Shown here: piece by piece, positions 43,631 through 55,949 of the stretch
Layout: the number at the start of each line of letters is the position of its first letter
How positions within the stretch are numbered: the stretch's first letter is position 1
Assembly (NCBI RefSeq): GCF_024679245.1
Contig: NC_090178.1
Location: 2,946,853 to 3,010,852, forward strand
Direction: 5' to 3'
Source of the DNA: Pseudorasbora parva
Lineage: Eukaryota > Chordata > Actinopteri > Cypriniformes > Gobionidae
Length of the DNA: 64,000 nucleotides
Position numbers and translations under genes: made by a program
The notes under the pieces: generated by a model
The model's database searches: none
What the model was told of the DNA's origin: nothing
The model's input: only the letters and a program-made list of their open reading frames with translations

Positions 43631-44886
43631 CGCAGATCTTCAACAGATCATTGGAGCAGTGTGAAGTTCCCAGCTGCTTCAAACGCTCCACTATCATTCC
43701 CGTCCCCAAAAAAACCAAAATCACTGGACTAAATGACTACAGACCTGTTGCTCTCACGTCTGTTGTCATGAAGTCATTTGAAAGACTGGTATTGGCCCAC
43801 CTAAAGGACATCACTGGACCCTTGCTGGATCCTCTTCAATTTGCCTACAGAGCAAACAGGTCTGTGGATGATGCAGTCAACATTGGACTGCATTATATCC
43901 TGCAACATCTCGACAGACCTGGGACCTATGCAAGGATCCTATTTGTGGACTTCAGTTCGGCCTTTAATACCATCATGCCTGATCTCCTCACAGCCAAACT
44001 GACCCAGCTCTCCATACCATCCTCAATCTGTCAATGGATCTCTAGCTTCCTGACAGACCGGCAGCAGCGAGTGAGACTGGGTAAACTCACATCCAGCGCT
44101 CTTACCATCAGCACTGGTGCCCCCCAGGGGTGCGTTCTCTCCCCACTGCTCTTCTCCCTGTACACCAATGACTGCACTTCTAAAGACTCCTCTGTCAAGC
44201 TTCTGAAATTTGCAGATGACACCACTGTCATCGGCCTTATCCAGAACGGTGACGAGTCTGCTTATAGACTGGAGGTTGAACAGCTGGCTGTCTGGTGCAG
44301 TTATAACAACCTTGAGCTGAACGCGCTCAAAACGGTGGAGATGATAGTGGACTTCAGGAGGAACATCCCAGCACTCCCCCCACTCACCATCATGAACAGC
44401 ACTGTGGATGCAGTGGAGTCATTCAGGTTCCTGGGAACTACCATCTCTCAGGACCTGAAGTGGGACAATCACATCGACTCCAATGTGAAAAAGGCTCAGC
44501 AGAGACTGCACTTCCTTCGTCAGCTGAGGAAGTTCAACCTGCCACAGGACCTGCTGATTCAGTTCTACTCAGCTGTCATTGAGTCGGTTATATGCACCTC
44601 CATCACTGTCTGGTTTGGTTCAGCTACCAAATCAGACATCAGGAGACTGCAACGTACCATCCGGACTGCAGAGAGGATTATTGGTGCCCACCTGCCAACC
44701 CTCCAGGACCTGTACTCTTCCAGAGTGAGGAAGAGAGCGGGTAAAATCATCACAGACTCCACTCACCCCGGACACCTCTTGTTTGAACTGTTACCGTCAG
44801 GACGGCGACTCCGATCACTGGCCTTTAGAACATCTAGGCATAGGAACAGTTTCTTCCCACAGGCCATTTCCCTCTTGAACAGTTAA
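43631..44886 (+). pseudogene. LINE reverse transcriptase, 5'-truncated ORF
   Basis: The frame is open from the truncation to TAA at 44884-44886, with no stop or frameshift, suggesting a fairly recent insertion. Reverse transcriptase blocks in order are LNDYRPVALTSVVMKSFERL, QFAYRANRSVDDAV, ILFVDFSSAFNTI (first catalytic Asp), STGAPQGCVLSPLLFSLYTN, and LLKFADDTTVIG at 44200-44232 with the FADD catalytic pair. The thumb/C-terminal part has FLGTTISQDLKW and ends SFFPQAISLLNS. The endonuclease and the first reverse transcriptase block are lost, so the copy cannot move alone. The enzyme normally copies its RNA at a nicked genomic target in the nucleus. Confidence 0.9.
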
Positions 44887-45221
44887 CCCCCCCCAAGGCA
44901 AATGCCTGTAAGTGCAATTATTCCCACTTTTTAGTGCAATATCTCCTAAACTCAGGTGATTACTTATATTTCTTATATTATTTATTATTTATATTTATTC
45001 TCTCCACCCAAATACTGTAAATGCTCATAATCTACGTCTTCTGACTAAACGTAACCGTGACCTTATACTGTTCATATTTTTCTTCATATTTTTATTCTTA
45101 GAATTTTTTATTACCGTGTTGTATTGTATTGTTTATGTGCACTGGAAGCTTCAGCACCAAAAAAAATTCCTTGTGTGTGAAAGCACACTTGGCAATAAAG
45201 CTCTTTCTGATTCTGATTCTG
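43631..45221 (+). mobile_element. 5'-truncated LINE, CR1/L2/Rex-type
   Basis: About 1.6 kb with the C-terminal part of the reverse transcriptase ORF, a 3' UTR and a terminal TTCTGATTCTGATTCTGA repeat after GGCAATAAAGCTC. AATTCA at 43625-43630 and 45222-45227 is a plausible target duplication. Tail repeats instead of poly(A) fit the CR1/L2 group. It lies within the hAT at 43561. Confidence 0.88.
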
Positions 45222-45320
45222 AATTCATATTTTTAAATTATAATTTCCATATAATCTGCAGTTTGTGCACCCAAGAGAATATAAAATCTAAGATGCACTG
45301 ATAAAACTGATCTCTTAGTG

Positions 45321-45839
45321 CAGGGGTTTTCAAACTGGGGTCCGGGGACCCCCAGAGGTCCTCCAGAAGGTTCTAAGGGGTCCCCAGAAAATTTCAGAGA
45401 ATAAAAAGACAAAGCAATAATGGATAAAGTCTACACTAGCTGTTTATTTTCTAAATGTTTCTCTCATTTCTTGTTGTATACATACTTTCCAGAATTGAAT
45501 ACATTTGCTTTGCATCGTTCTAGTGAGTTTTTCTCACTATAGCCCCCTATATCTCGCTCACTGGGGTTGTGAGGCAAAAATGTAAACTGCTTACATTTAT
45601 TGTGAAATTTGCTTATGCAAATCATTTTTTATTTTTTCTTCAGGTTTATATATCCAATATTAAGTATAGCCGATTTAAGTTGGGAAACAATGTTGTATTT
45701 ATAAATGTCACACTTAATATTTATCTAACAGTTAAAATGTTTTTTCTTAGTTAAAAATAGATTGATTTTAGGAAGGGGTCCCTCATAAAGGTTCATCATA
45801 TTTGGGGGTCCTTGTCATCATAAAGTTTGAAAACCCCTG
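45321..45839. mobile_element. hAT MITE, CAGGGG ends
   Basis: Ends are CAGGGGTTTTCAAACT and AGTTTGAAAACCCCTG, exact inverted copies. Flanks TCTTAGTG (45313-45320) and TTTTAGTG (45840-45847) agree at seven of eight bases. GGGGTCC motifs lie just inside both ends. 519 bp, no coding. Confidence 0.88.
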
Positions 45840-46074
45840 TTTTAGTGGCTCTGGCCTAACTATAATGGCAAATATCAGACCTGACTCTTCAAATGTTTAA
45901 TTTTTTTGTGTAAGGCACCACAACGCAACAGAAAGAGTTGAACAGAACTATGACAGAACTATGGTTTATCTGCACTTAACTCATTAACCACAAATTTATA
46001 TTCAAGTATTTCATGCATAAAAAAACTGCATCTATTAACCTTTAGTGCATGAGGATGAGGACGGTATATAGGCT

Positions 46075-46763
46075 TTAAAGGTGCACTATGTTGTATTTTT
46101 GCAGTAAAATATCCAAAAACCACTAGGCCAGTGTTATATATTTTGTTCAGTTGAGTACCTACAATATCCCAGATGTTTCCAACTATTTGTAAATTGTGTG
46201 AAAATTGCTATTTTAACTAAGGACAGGGACGTGTCAGCATTGCATTTGAGGGAGTCGCCTGTCAATCGCGTCATATCTGCGCTACCCTCGGTTTAGGCTT
46301 TTATTTGACAGGAGTGCTTTACTCTTAGCAGTGTGAACAAGTGAACGCACAGAGTAACGTCATAACATCGTTTTAAACACACTTAAATGTATCTAATATG
46401 ATAAACAGAGCTGCATTACCTCAAAATCATAACCGGAAGAGCGGATCAGTGCAGGCGCCCGGCGAATGTCTCCCGTCCCGTCATAATAAAAGTCCCGGTA
46501 TTCGCGAGGCGGTATGTGTTTAACAATCGCTCCAGCAGCTGTGCTTAGGTCCATAACACTCGGTCCTGCTCTGCTTTAGACTACAGTAACGTTAATAACC
46601 GCATGCATGAACGTGATTTCTGACCGAGTCCTATTTTCCACCGGCTGTGATGAGAAGACCACATCTCCCAAGATTCTGCGCTCACACTTTGCGTCATCAA
46701 ACTACACATTTGTTTTGCATAGGCGCCCTCCAGTGGACGGAAAGCTGCATAGTGCACCTTTAA
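46075..46763. mobile_element. MITE with TTAA/AAAGGTGCAC ends
   Basis: TTAAAGGTGCACTATG at the left and CATAGTGCACCTTTAA at the right are exact inverted copies. TTAA may be target duplication (piggyBac/Kolobok-like) or part of the end. The inner right side has GCGCCCTCCAGTGG. Confidence 0.8.
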
Positions 46764-47265
46764 GTCGCATGTTTTTCAAATACATAAATAAAGTGCATTG
46801 ACAATACATTTGACATAAAACTGAACATACTTTATCGGATCTAGTTATCGTATTTCTTTTATTTAACGGAGCAATAAAAATGTCATTTTCACCCATTTCT
46901 GTCCGATAAATATCGTGCATTTCAAATTTCAAATAAATTCTATAACTTTCTGTTCATCAAAGAATCCTGAAAGAAATGATCAGTTTGAACACTGATAATA
47001 ATCCTAAATGTGTGTTGATCATCAGACCCTCATATGAGAATGATTAGTGAAGGATCATGTGACTCTGAAGACTGGAGTAATGATGATAAATTCAGCTTTG
47101 ATCACAGGAATAAATCACACTTTACTATATATTCACATAGAGAACAGATGATTTACACTGGAGGAATATTTCACAATATTACAGTTTGTTTTGTATTTTT
47201 AATCAAATAAATGCATCCTCTGTGAGCATGAGGCTTAAAAGATGTACCGATCCCAAATGTTTGTA

Positions 47266-47927
47266 TTTCTTGGTTTGCAATCAAAATTGCATTAATTTTT
47301 ATTCCTCTATACCTTTCAATAATGCTCTCATCTTTAGAAAGCTGATGAAAAATATCTCAGGACTGTGTTTTGAGAAATAAAATGTTGTGATTAGTCTGTG
47401 ATTGTCTCAGCCTTGGGTAATATTCATTAATGTCAAGACATTTCTCGCTGGAAGAATTATTATATCAGTTATTTGCAAATAACAAACTGTGGAGGGGAAA
47501 ATGTGACATTTAGCAGTTTAATAATATTAGTTTGCTTGCAAAACTCCACATCTGTAGCTGTATGCCACTGTAAAAGTTTATTTCCTGTGATTAATAATGG
47601 TAAGAGTAATAATGGTAACCCTTGCCCAAAGACATTAGACACAAAAACTCAATTACAGCAGCAGACTGTGGCCAATGCCGCAGAGACTATTAATAAGAAA
47701 TGTAATTATTTTTACATTAACTCTAATACGCGACCCATCCAAGAGTGAATGATTACTCAGGAACGCATGCGAGCTTGTGTTTTCCAGCAGTGTTTTTTAA
47801 AGATTGCTCTGTTCTGTTTCTTCCGGGCCTCGTTGGGTCGCTGTCAGTCCCGTAAGAAGCGTCTTTCCACCAAAGACTTCAGATATTCACGCTTTCCACT
47901 GCGGCACAATCTGGTCTCTGTGACCTT
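47266..47927. other. Unique DNA, candidate regulatory block
   Basis: Balanced, non-repetitive sequence with AGTTTAATAATATTAGTTTG (also at about 49768) and several TAAT/ATTA cores. No exon was seen. Confidence 0.35.
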
Positions 47928-48711
47928 TTAAAGGGTTAGTTCACACAAACATTTTTATTAGCCCATGATTATCCCCCTCTAGTCATTCTAGGTGTATGTG
48001 ACTTTACATTGTATTCTTTTTCTTATGCATTTGTTAGCCCTATTTTAATTATTTTCTATGTAAAGCACTTTGAATTGCCATTGTGTATGAAATGTGCTAT
48101 ATAAATAAACTTGCCTTGCCTTTTATGATGATAGATGAACTTATCATTGATAGATGCCCTTTTATAATGTATAGATAGATGCACTTTAGTGATGGACAGA
48201 TGCACTTTTAGGATGGATAGATGCATTTTTATGATGTATAGATGCATTTTTATGATGGATAGATGCTCTTTTATGATGTATAGATGCACTTTTAGGATGG
48301 ATAGATGCATTTTTATGATGTATAGATGCATTTTTATGATGGATAGATGCTCTTTTATGATGGATAGATGCACTTTTATGATGTATAGATGCACTTTTAT
48401 GATGGATAGATTCACTTTTATGATGTATAGATGTACTTTTATGATGGACAGATGCACTTTTATGATGGATAGATGCACTTTTAGGATGACTGATGCACTT
48501 TTATGATGGATAGATGCACTTTTATGGACTTCAAAACAGAAACAGCCATTCGCTGCCATTATAAAGCTTGGAAGAGCCAGGACATTTTTTACTATAGCTC
48601 GATATAAACGATTGTATTCGTCGGAAAGAAGAATGTCATACACACCTAGGATGACTTGAGGGAGAGTAAATCATGGCCTGATTTTCATTTTTTTGTGAAC
48701 CATGCCTTTAA
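47928..48711. mobile_element. MITE with TTAA ends hosting 21-bp array 2
   Basis: Left TTAAAGGGTTAGTTCACAC and right TTGTGAACCATGCCTTTAA are imperfect inverted ends with TTAA at 47928-47931 and 48708-48711. Inside are a retroelement 3' tail (48050-48118: AAAGCACTTTGAATTGCC, CTATATAAATAAACTTGCC), then the minisatellite. Confidence 0.75.
48121..48520. repeat. 21-bp minisatellite, array 2 (about 19 copies)
   Basis: The unit ATAGATGCACTTTTATGATGG is the exact reverse complement of array 1. Variants include TTTTTATG, TTTTAGGATGG and GATGCTC. Not coding despite open frames. Confidence 0.95.
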
Positions 48712-48714
48712 ACC

Positions 48715-49750
48715 TGCCGTTATATTACATTCATGAGCAAAAAGAGACGAGTATGGAGTAAAGCGTCAGCTACGGCTTGGATTGCGGCGCTCTGTAACAC
48801 AGATTGCATTAGTGTTTGATTTAAAGATCTGTTGGAAGGAACTGCTAATGTTTCTACAGAACGTTAGGCAGTTCCGCGCCATTTTATCTCATGACTATTA
48901 ACGAAACGCATGTGTTAATACCCTAGTTTTAATCAACGGGAACGATCCGGTGAGCCCGTCTCGCTGTGGTAAACGCCACGTGTAGCGTGAGGCATCTGTG
49001 AAATATGTTTGTCTGTGTCCCTGATGAAAGAGGATTATTTGCGGTGTCGTGTGTGGAAGTATTTCTCGAGGCTAGGCTCCGTGGAAGACTGCTTTATGTC
49101 ATTAGTAGTCATTGCTCACAGTCGACGCACGAGCCCCAGGGCACAGCGGCACGCGTTAATTACTTCACTAATGACCCTTTGTGAGAGAATCAAGCTGCGG
49201 CTGTGGAGCTGTTCCCAAATCTCTCTCCTCCCCTTCATTCCCCTCATATCCGGAACCTCTCCGTTGACCGGCTTCTTTCCTTCAACAGTTTTTAACAATT
49301 TAAACCAAAAGTCTTGATTGTGTGTTTGAGCTCATCTAGAAGATTATTTCCTCATATTCTCCATTGTTGCGGCTCCTCTCTTCCCAGTCTGTCAGTAACG
49401 CTCTGTTTAGTTCCTGTCTCTATGAAGCCCCTCCTTCTAAAAGCACACTGTGTTCTGATTGGTCAGCTGGAGCAGTGTGTTGTGATTGGTCGAGTGTTTG
49501 GGAAATGTCCCACCCCTTAACATAACACCAGTTTCAACACACTACTGACTCACTCTACCAGGCTCCGCCCCTTTATTCTGCATATTAATTATTATAAGGA
49601 GGAATATTATGACGTGTTGGTTCTCGTCAGAAACTCGAGACTAAAATGGAGGCGTTTCAGGAGTTCAGAAACACTGACACTGATGTTTTCCATTTAGATG
49701 TGATGCACCATGTGTGACATCTCTAATTTTTCATGCACACACTGAAAAAA
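48715..49750. other. Unique DNA, candidate regulatory block
   Basis: About 1 kb free of recognised repeats. 48950-49230 is GC-balanced with CACGCGTTAATTACTTCAC and CACTAATGACCCTTTGTG. The 49009-49317 frame has no splice context or domain. Confidence 0.35.
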
Positions 49751-50750
49751 ATTATAAATGTGACATTTACCAGTTTAATAATATTAGTTTGCCTACCAAC
49801 CCTTTTTTTCTGCATCTGTAGCCACTCTATTTCATTTAGATGCAATGCACCGTTTTGACATCTCAGATTTGTTATGCACATGCAATGAAAAAAAATGTTT
49901 AGGATTGACTTTGAAACTGTTTTTCTTAGAAATTGCTTGTACGTTTCACAAAAAATGAAACACCGATGGCTCTATCATACACTCGGTCCAAGGCAACGCC
50001 AGGCGCGAGGAACTGAAAACCACTGACCATTGACCAACACAAACCTGCTCTAAAGTCAATAGTGCAGTATTTCTGTGTTATTTAAAGAGTGTGTTAGTAA
50101 AATGAGCCAATAGGCGGTGCACAACACACACACACACACACACACACACTCTGATTATAACACACACACGGATGCCCAGCAGCACACACACGTGCCAAAT
50201 ATTAAAAAGTCCTCTCTGGAGATGCGCTCAGTCTTCATGTAAATAGCGAATCCGCTCATGGTGCGAACACAACTGGCTTTTAAAGGGAAAGGGAGATGAG
50301 ACTCTGATTGGTTTATTGCACGTTACGCCCAAAACACGCCCATGACTCATTAAGAGATGAGGGACGACCCTTTTAGACCATGATCCTGACGTGCAGACGG
50401 TTTTTCCCATTGTTAAACTAATAAAAGTGGATTTGCCCTTAGTGCACCTGCGCCGTTTTCTTGTAAAGAATATTACAATAATCTTTTTTATTAACAACTT
50501 TGAAAAACATTTAGAAAAACTTTGCTTAAAGCTAATGTATAATGCATCATAAAAGTAATTTTAATGCATTAATTATGCCTTGCAATGCATCTTATAATGC
50601 ATTGGGTGGTTGTTATAATTAATTATAGTACTCATCTAATCCGTGAACAAACCTTTAGAACGTGTAGTGCATTAAAACACATTTTCAGAATCTGCAAATG
50701 TTATAATGCCTTTTAACTTTGGTTACATTTATAATGCATTATACAGGGCT
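49751..50750. repeat. Mixed dispersed repeats
   Basis: 49757-49830 repeats the block at 47500-47570. About 49970-50470 is a dispersed repeat with TTGCACGTTACGCCCAAAAC and a (CA)n run at 50126-50148. 50505-50745 is AT-rich with TATAATGCATCATAAAAGT and TTATAATGCATTATACAG, probably a MITE. No exon. Confidence 0.45.
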
Positions 50751-51223
50751 TTGAGTAAAGTATTTTTATAGTGCATGGAAGATCATGACCTATAAAACTA
50801 CCAAAGTGGAGTGATGGCCTTTGAAAATAATGGGTTTTTAATCTAATGTTTATATTTTATTTTGATTGCTTTGTTTTTTTGTGTGGAAGTTTTAGTTATC
50901 AATAACAATGACATATTTAATCAGATCTGGTGATGTCCAGTTGTTTTCAGACCCATGTTTGACGTCATGATGTTCTGTGCAGATGGCAGATCTCCAGCGC
51001 TGAGCGTCGGCCAATGGGAAGAATGGGAATGCAAACCAATGGCTTTCTCCAGGTATGTTAGTGTTAAATGGGTAAATGCATGACTGCGTGCAGGAACAGA
51101 GTCCATGTCGCCACAGGGAACATTTGCATCCTACACCAGCTGGCACTTATAGATGTTATGCGTGTTTTTGTATTATTTTATTGCTAGATCTTCAGTAATG
51201 ATGAACCACATTTCCAGTCAAAG
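50751..51223. other. Unassigned DNA
   Basis: No exon or repeat was recognised. The 50892-51146 minus frame has no domain. Confidence 0.35.
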
Positions 51224-51650
51224 TTAAAGCTACACTGTGTGATATTTTCCCCCATCTAGCGGTGTAAAGGTATATGACCATCCAGTTAATATTAGTTTCT
51301 GTTCCTCTCAATTCTGATTTCGCTTTAACTCCTACGGTGGCCGATTTAGTCCAAGATTAACATGGCTTCCAGTTCAACCTCGTCAATGGTGCCATCGAGT
51401 GTTAAAACGCGAAAGGCAAAGCTTGAATTTACGGGTATGTCCCTCTTTGGCTAATGTACTTTCAAGATGGAGGGGCAACATGGCGACCGGCATTCGAACC
51501 CCTCACCCGTATGTGTTTTCAATGGCATATTATAAAATTACGAGAATACTTTATTACTTGAAAGAAGTTAATTAATTAATCATTAATGAGCACATATATT
51601 TTTGAAGTGTTTTTAAGCTAAGAATAAACAAAAAAAGTTACATTATTATT
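51224..51650 (+). mobile_element. MITE family S, copy 2
   Basis: Begins TTAAAGCTACACTGTGTGAT and carries CCCCATCTAGCGGTGTAAAG. The right inverted end is lost after AAAAAAGTTACA, replaced by an (ATT)n run. Confidence 0.8.
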
Positions 51651-51836
51651 ATTATTTATATACGATATTTCTGATCATTTTAATTTTAGTTTAAGTTTTA
51701 GTAATTTTGTGCTTTTGTCATTTTTCTTTAATATTTTAATTTAGTTGTTTTAATTAATTGTTTTTATTTATGTTTGTTTTAGTAATTTTAGTACTGAAAC
51801 TTGTTTGTTAGTTAGCTACCAATGCAACATTTATAG

Positions 51837-52300
51837 TTTAAAGGGATACTTCACCGCTTTTTATATTAAACTGTTATTCCCTTAACTAAGATGAGTTGAT
51901 CCATCCCTCTCTCGTCTCAGTGTGTGCTCTTAATCTCTCTGACGCGCGGTGACGATCTGATAGCATTTAGCTTAGCCCACTAAGCCCAGTTCATTCACTA
52001 TGGTACCAAACAGAGATCAAGTTAGAAGCGACCAAACACCTCCACGTTTCTCTATTTAAATACAGTTACACCAATAGTTGAACAATAAATATGGTGACAT
52101 AAAACATAGCGCTTTTCTAAGCGGATTAAAAAGGAGAACTATAATGTATGGCGGAGAGCACTTCTGAGAGTATTTCGACTCGGCGCAGTAAAAAGTCCCG
52201 GCTGAAAAATCCTCCTTCACATCTCCCCCTAACGCTCTCATTTCTGTCAACAGGGGGGAAAACGCATGTGTAACAGTATAATGGATCCGTGCATCAGGTC
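51837..52300 (+). mobile_element. MITE, AAAGGGATACTTCACCG type (one-ended)
   Basis: Begins TTTAAAGGGATACTTCACCG, then ATTCCCTTAACTAAGATGAG. This start is common in cyprinid MITEs. The matching right end was not found. Confidence 0.6.
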
Positions 52301-52682
52301 TTAAAGTGACAGCAGCCTAATAAATCTGCTGTATCTGTATGTCAGTTTTCCCCATGGAATCGATGTCAAAATTGTGTCCAGTGAAAAATCTGAGTGGCTA
52401 GTAACTTTGGAAAACAAATAGTCATAGCATATTTAGTGTCAATTATTATATTAAAATCATTAATGGATGCTGCCTTATTTTTACTACATTATAACTTGTC
52501 CCTGTCTCTAAAGCCCTCCTACACCTACTCTTAACCTTACCCAGTTAACACTTCATTAATTTTATTAGTTTGTTTTTTCCCCAATTTTTTTAAGATTTTC
52601 TTGATTTTTATTTTAAATGAATGTTATATGCAAGGGAAAAGAATGAGTTCAGAAAAAGGCGCTTTTGGCACAACTTGGGTTG
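52301..52682. other. Unassigned DNA
   Basis: AT-rich. No repeat or exon was recognised. Confidence 0.35.
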
Positions 52683-52913
52683 GTCGCATCCAGAGGTGGG
52701 TAGAGTAGCCAAAATCTTTACTCAAGTAAAAGTACAAGTACTTACGGAAATATTTACTCAAGTAAAAGTAAAAGTAACAATCGTAATAGTTACTTGAGTA
52801 AGAGTAAAAAAGTATTAGATGAAAAAACTACTCAAGTACTAAGTTACTAGTTACTTTCGATCTGATTGATAAGATCCAAAAACCCTGAATTTCAGACTTA
52901 GAGAGCTATATAT

Positions 52914-53235
52914 ATATATGTGTGTGTGCGTGTGTGTGTGTGTGTGTGTGAGCCTGTTTATGTGGTTTATGAGGACACAAATTTGTATAACTACATGGGT
53001 ATTACACTGGTATTACACTATAAATGTGGTTTATGAGGACATATCAAATGTCCTCATAATTCAAACGGTCTTAAAAACATACTAAATGATGTTTTTTTGA
53101 GAAAGTAAAAATGCAGAATGTTTCCTGTGATGGGTAGGTTTAGAGGCAGGGGCAGTGTAAGGGGATAGAAAATACGGTTTGTACAGTATAAAAACCATTA
53201 CTCCTATGGAGAGTCCCTGTAAACCACATAGACCA

Positions 53236-53301
<66 letters not shown>
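52914..53301. repeat. Nested dispersed repeat with (TG)n runs
   Basis: GTGGTTTATGAGGACA occurs twice (about 52960 and 53025), followed by GTGATGGGTAGGTTTAGAGG and TACGGTTTGTACAGTATAAA, a set common in fish genomes. (TG)n runs at 52920-52950 and 53239-53301. Confidence 0.65.
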
Positions 53302-53303
<2 letters not shown>

Positions 53304-53512
53304 AATGGTTAAACAGTGTAAATTAATGGTGTGCTGGGCTAACCACAGCTCTTTTTAAAACATACTTTGCTCTTATACTTTTATAAGTATATGCATTCTT
53401 AAAAATACAGTCCCATTTTTAAATGTATATATACACTGCAGACTGTTGTCTGTCCGGATATGTGTATAAATGCAAGATGTCACATTAGGCTATTCAATTT
53501 GTTTCGTTTTTA

Positions 53513-54075
53513 GCCTGATCTCATCAGTACCTATGGCAACGTTTTTGCAAACCACAAAATATGTACCAATACGTACATATTGCGACAGTTTCAAAGTGAA
53601 ATGCCCACTGGGTGGCGCTAAAAGCTTATTTTTTTCCAGAACAGATTTGCGTGAATCTGACATGTTTTGTTACGTTGTGTTTTTAACGTACACCCACACT
53701 AAACCTACCCGAAAGTGGTAACAAAAGCAAATGTGACAAAAATAAAATTGTGTCCATGTATTTTTAGCTTGTGTTTAGAACTTGTCTTTGAGCTCTTTTA
53801 TCATGACTCGTTCTTCATGGGGTTCGCTCTCAAGCTTTTCGCATTGCAAATACAAATCTGTATCAGCTGAGCTATCGAGCAAATCTGGTGAATCAGAAAA
53901 GCAGAACATGGAGCTGTGACGCAAAATTCAAAATGTTTTAGTTTACAAACCATAGACTAAAAAATGCAGTTTTTCTGATAGTGTTCATTTCTGTTGGAAA
54001 CTGCAGTGTTTTGGTACGTATTTTGTGGTTTGCAAAAATGTCACAGGTACATTTTGCCAATGAGGTTGCTCGTTT
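53513..54075. mobile_element. Nested inverted-repeat element
   Basis: GCAAACCACAAAATATGTAC near 53550 is inverted as GTACGTATTTTGTGGTTTGC near 54015. Outer words are CTGATCTCATCAGTACC and GGTACATTTTGCCAATGAGG. Ends are imperfect. Confidence 0.65.
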
Positions 54076-54805
54076 TATGAGAAAAAAAAGATATGTAAAT
54101 GTGCAGATGTGAACGTTTGTTTGTGGACGTGTGTTCGGAGGATTCAAATGATTTTTCAATGCTTGCACAAGAGAGCATATGAGGAAAACACTCGGACAGT
54201 GTGTGAAATAGTATTACAATAAAGGAAAAGTGCCCATAGTTACCAATTTACCATTAATAGTGTTCAAATATAGGCATCATTGTTACACTTACTGCTGTTT
54301 TCTCAGGTTGGAGCTGGAATTAATGTATGCTGAGATGTCCGTTCATATTGGTGCACACAGCATGCATTACATTATGAAACTGTTCTTTTTGACATCTTTG
54401 ACTGAAAACAGGCTGAACTTGAGGCCACGTACGGGTGATCTGCCGTAGCTCACACACATCTCCCTCTGCTTCGGCCATCATCTTCTGACTAAACGCGCGC
54501 TAATTTGATACGGGTGATGCGTATCCACCTCTCGCGAAGCAGCCTCTCCAACGTTTCGCGAGACTTGCGAACAATTCATAACTTAATTTAAAATATATAA
54601 TTAACTATCATCATTGACAGTAGCGGAGGAACGCCCCCGAATGTAACGAAGTAAAAGTACAGTTTTTTCACAAGAAATGTACTTGAGTAAAAGTAAAAGT
54701 ACCCATTTTTAAATATACTCTAAAAGTACAAGTTACCCAAAAAATGTACTCAAGTAAATGTAACGAAGTAAATGTAATTCGTTACTACCCACCTCTGGTC
54801 GCATC

Positions 54806-55672
54806 AAAACCTAACATTATCTTACTCCACACTATCCTGTTATCAGACGGTAATTTTGTATCGCCTTTTGTAATTTTAGTTAACATTCCCACTCTTATCT
54901 AAAAGCGATTCAACTCAGGTCACAGCGACACCTGTGCAATATGAGCATGCATGCTCTTTTCTCGCTCTCAGACGGACTAATCTTCTAAGGACTGTTATTT
55001 CTAAAGTACTAAGACACACAAGAAGTGGCAGCTACAGCTCCCCAGAGACATAATCATCCATCCAAGGCCAGATTGAGTGTTAATGCCTTGTTTAACCACA
55101 TTCACATCTTTATAAACACTGCAACAACTCTAGTGGGAACAACTAGCTATTCCCTCCCAGCCAGATCAATCGATGGAGACATGTTTTGTCCCTTTGAGCT
55201 CGAGACATATGCCGTAGAGTCTGTTTCCCAGCCTATTACCCTGCACTTGACACTCTGAAACTCGTGTATTATCTGGCAGACAGAGCAAGATGTTGATATG
55301 ATGTATTTCATCTGTAAACTGAGATATAAACAATTTTATTGGTTGTAAAAGTTGCAGTAAGCGGTTACAGACTCATCTATCTGTTGCTATTGGACATTAA
55401 AACCGAATCCCACTGCACAGTGACATAAGAAATACATCAAGCAGATAGTCATGGCATACTGCAAATAAAAAATCCTTTTTCATGTGCGGCTGTACAAATG
55501 ACACAGAGGTAGAGGCATGGATCGGCCAGGGATGTTACACACCCTCACGTCGTTCCTAACTTTCTTTCTTAAGTGGAAAACACAAAGAGGTGTTACTCGT
55601 TGTGTGAAGGAGCTGAATTGAGTGCACCTTTTAAATTACATTTTAATTTCTGAATGTGCAATTTAATTTTAT
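54806..55672. other. Unique DNA, candidate regulatory block
   Basis: Non-repetitive, balanced composition, especially 55000-55420. No splice-bounded exon was found. Confidence 0.35.
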
Positions 55673-55679
55673 AATTTTT

Positions 55680-55850
55680 AATTTGGATGGATGAATGGGT
55701 GGATGGGTGGATGGATGGATGGATGGGTATGTAGATGGATGGATAGATAGATAGACAGACAGACAGACAAATTGATGGATGGATAGACAGACAGACAGAC
55801 AAATAGTTGGATGAATAGACGGATGGATGGATAGAACGACATAATGATAG
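55680..55850. repeat. (GGAT)n/(GACA)n tetranucleotide region
   Basis: Runs of GGATGGAT, GATAGATA and GACAGACA with partial duplications. Frames of Ser/Ile/His repeats are artefacts. Confidence 0.9.
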
Positions 55851-55949
55851 GTAGATGAACAAATGAATTTTGGAGTATCAGGAAGGATCACTTGATTTCT
55901 CAGATTGCATTACTCGTGTGAAATTTCTGAATTGCAGTTCTGCAAACTG

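Larger units (their letters stand above)
43561..46926. mobile_element. hAT element carrying a LINE and two MITEs
   Basis: The left end is AGGGATGCACGATATG and the right end contains AAATATCGTGCAT, the same type as 4344-5408. TTTCAAAT flanks at 43553-43560 and 46927-46934 (also once at 46920-46927, probably a local duplication), and the host repeat is continuous across it. Removing the nested LINE and two MITEs leaves roughly 0.5-0.6 kb, so the original insert was a small MITE. Confidence 0.8.
43449..47265 (-). mobile_element. Family R copy L, split by a 3.4-kb hAT composite
   Basis: Reverse orientation. 43449-43560 has CATCAAGGATGCTTTAAATT and ends TATTTCAAAT; 46927 on continues with TTTCAAATAAATTCTATAAC, CAAAGAATCCTGAAAG, GGAGTAATGATGATAAATTC and AATCAAATAAATGCATCC. 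Confidence 0.85.
52691..54797. mobile_element. hAT element with exact 8-bp TSD
   Basis: Begins CAGAGGTGGGTAGAGTAG and ends TACTACCCACCTCTG. GTCGCATC flanks exactly at 52683-52690 and 54798-54805. Both subterminal regions are full of CTCAAGTAAAAGTA / TACTTGAGTAAAAG motifs. No transposase frame. It holds nested repeats. Confidence 0.92.
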
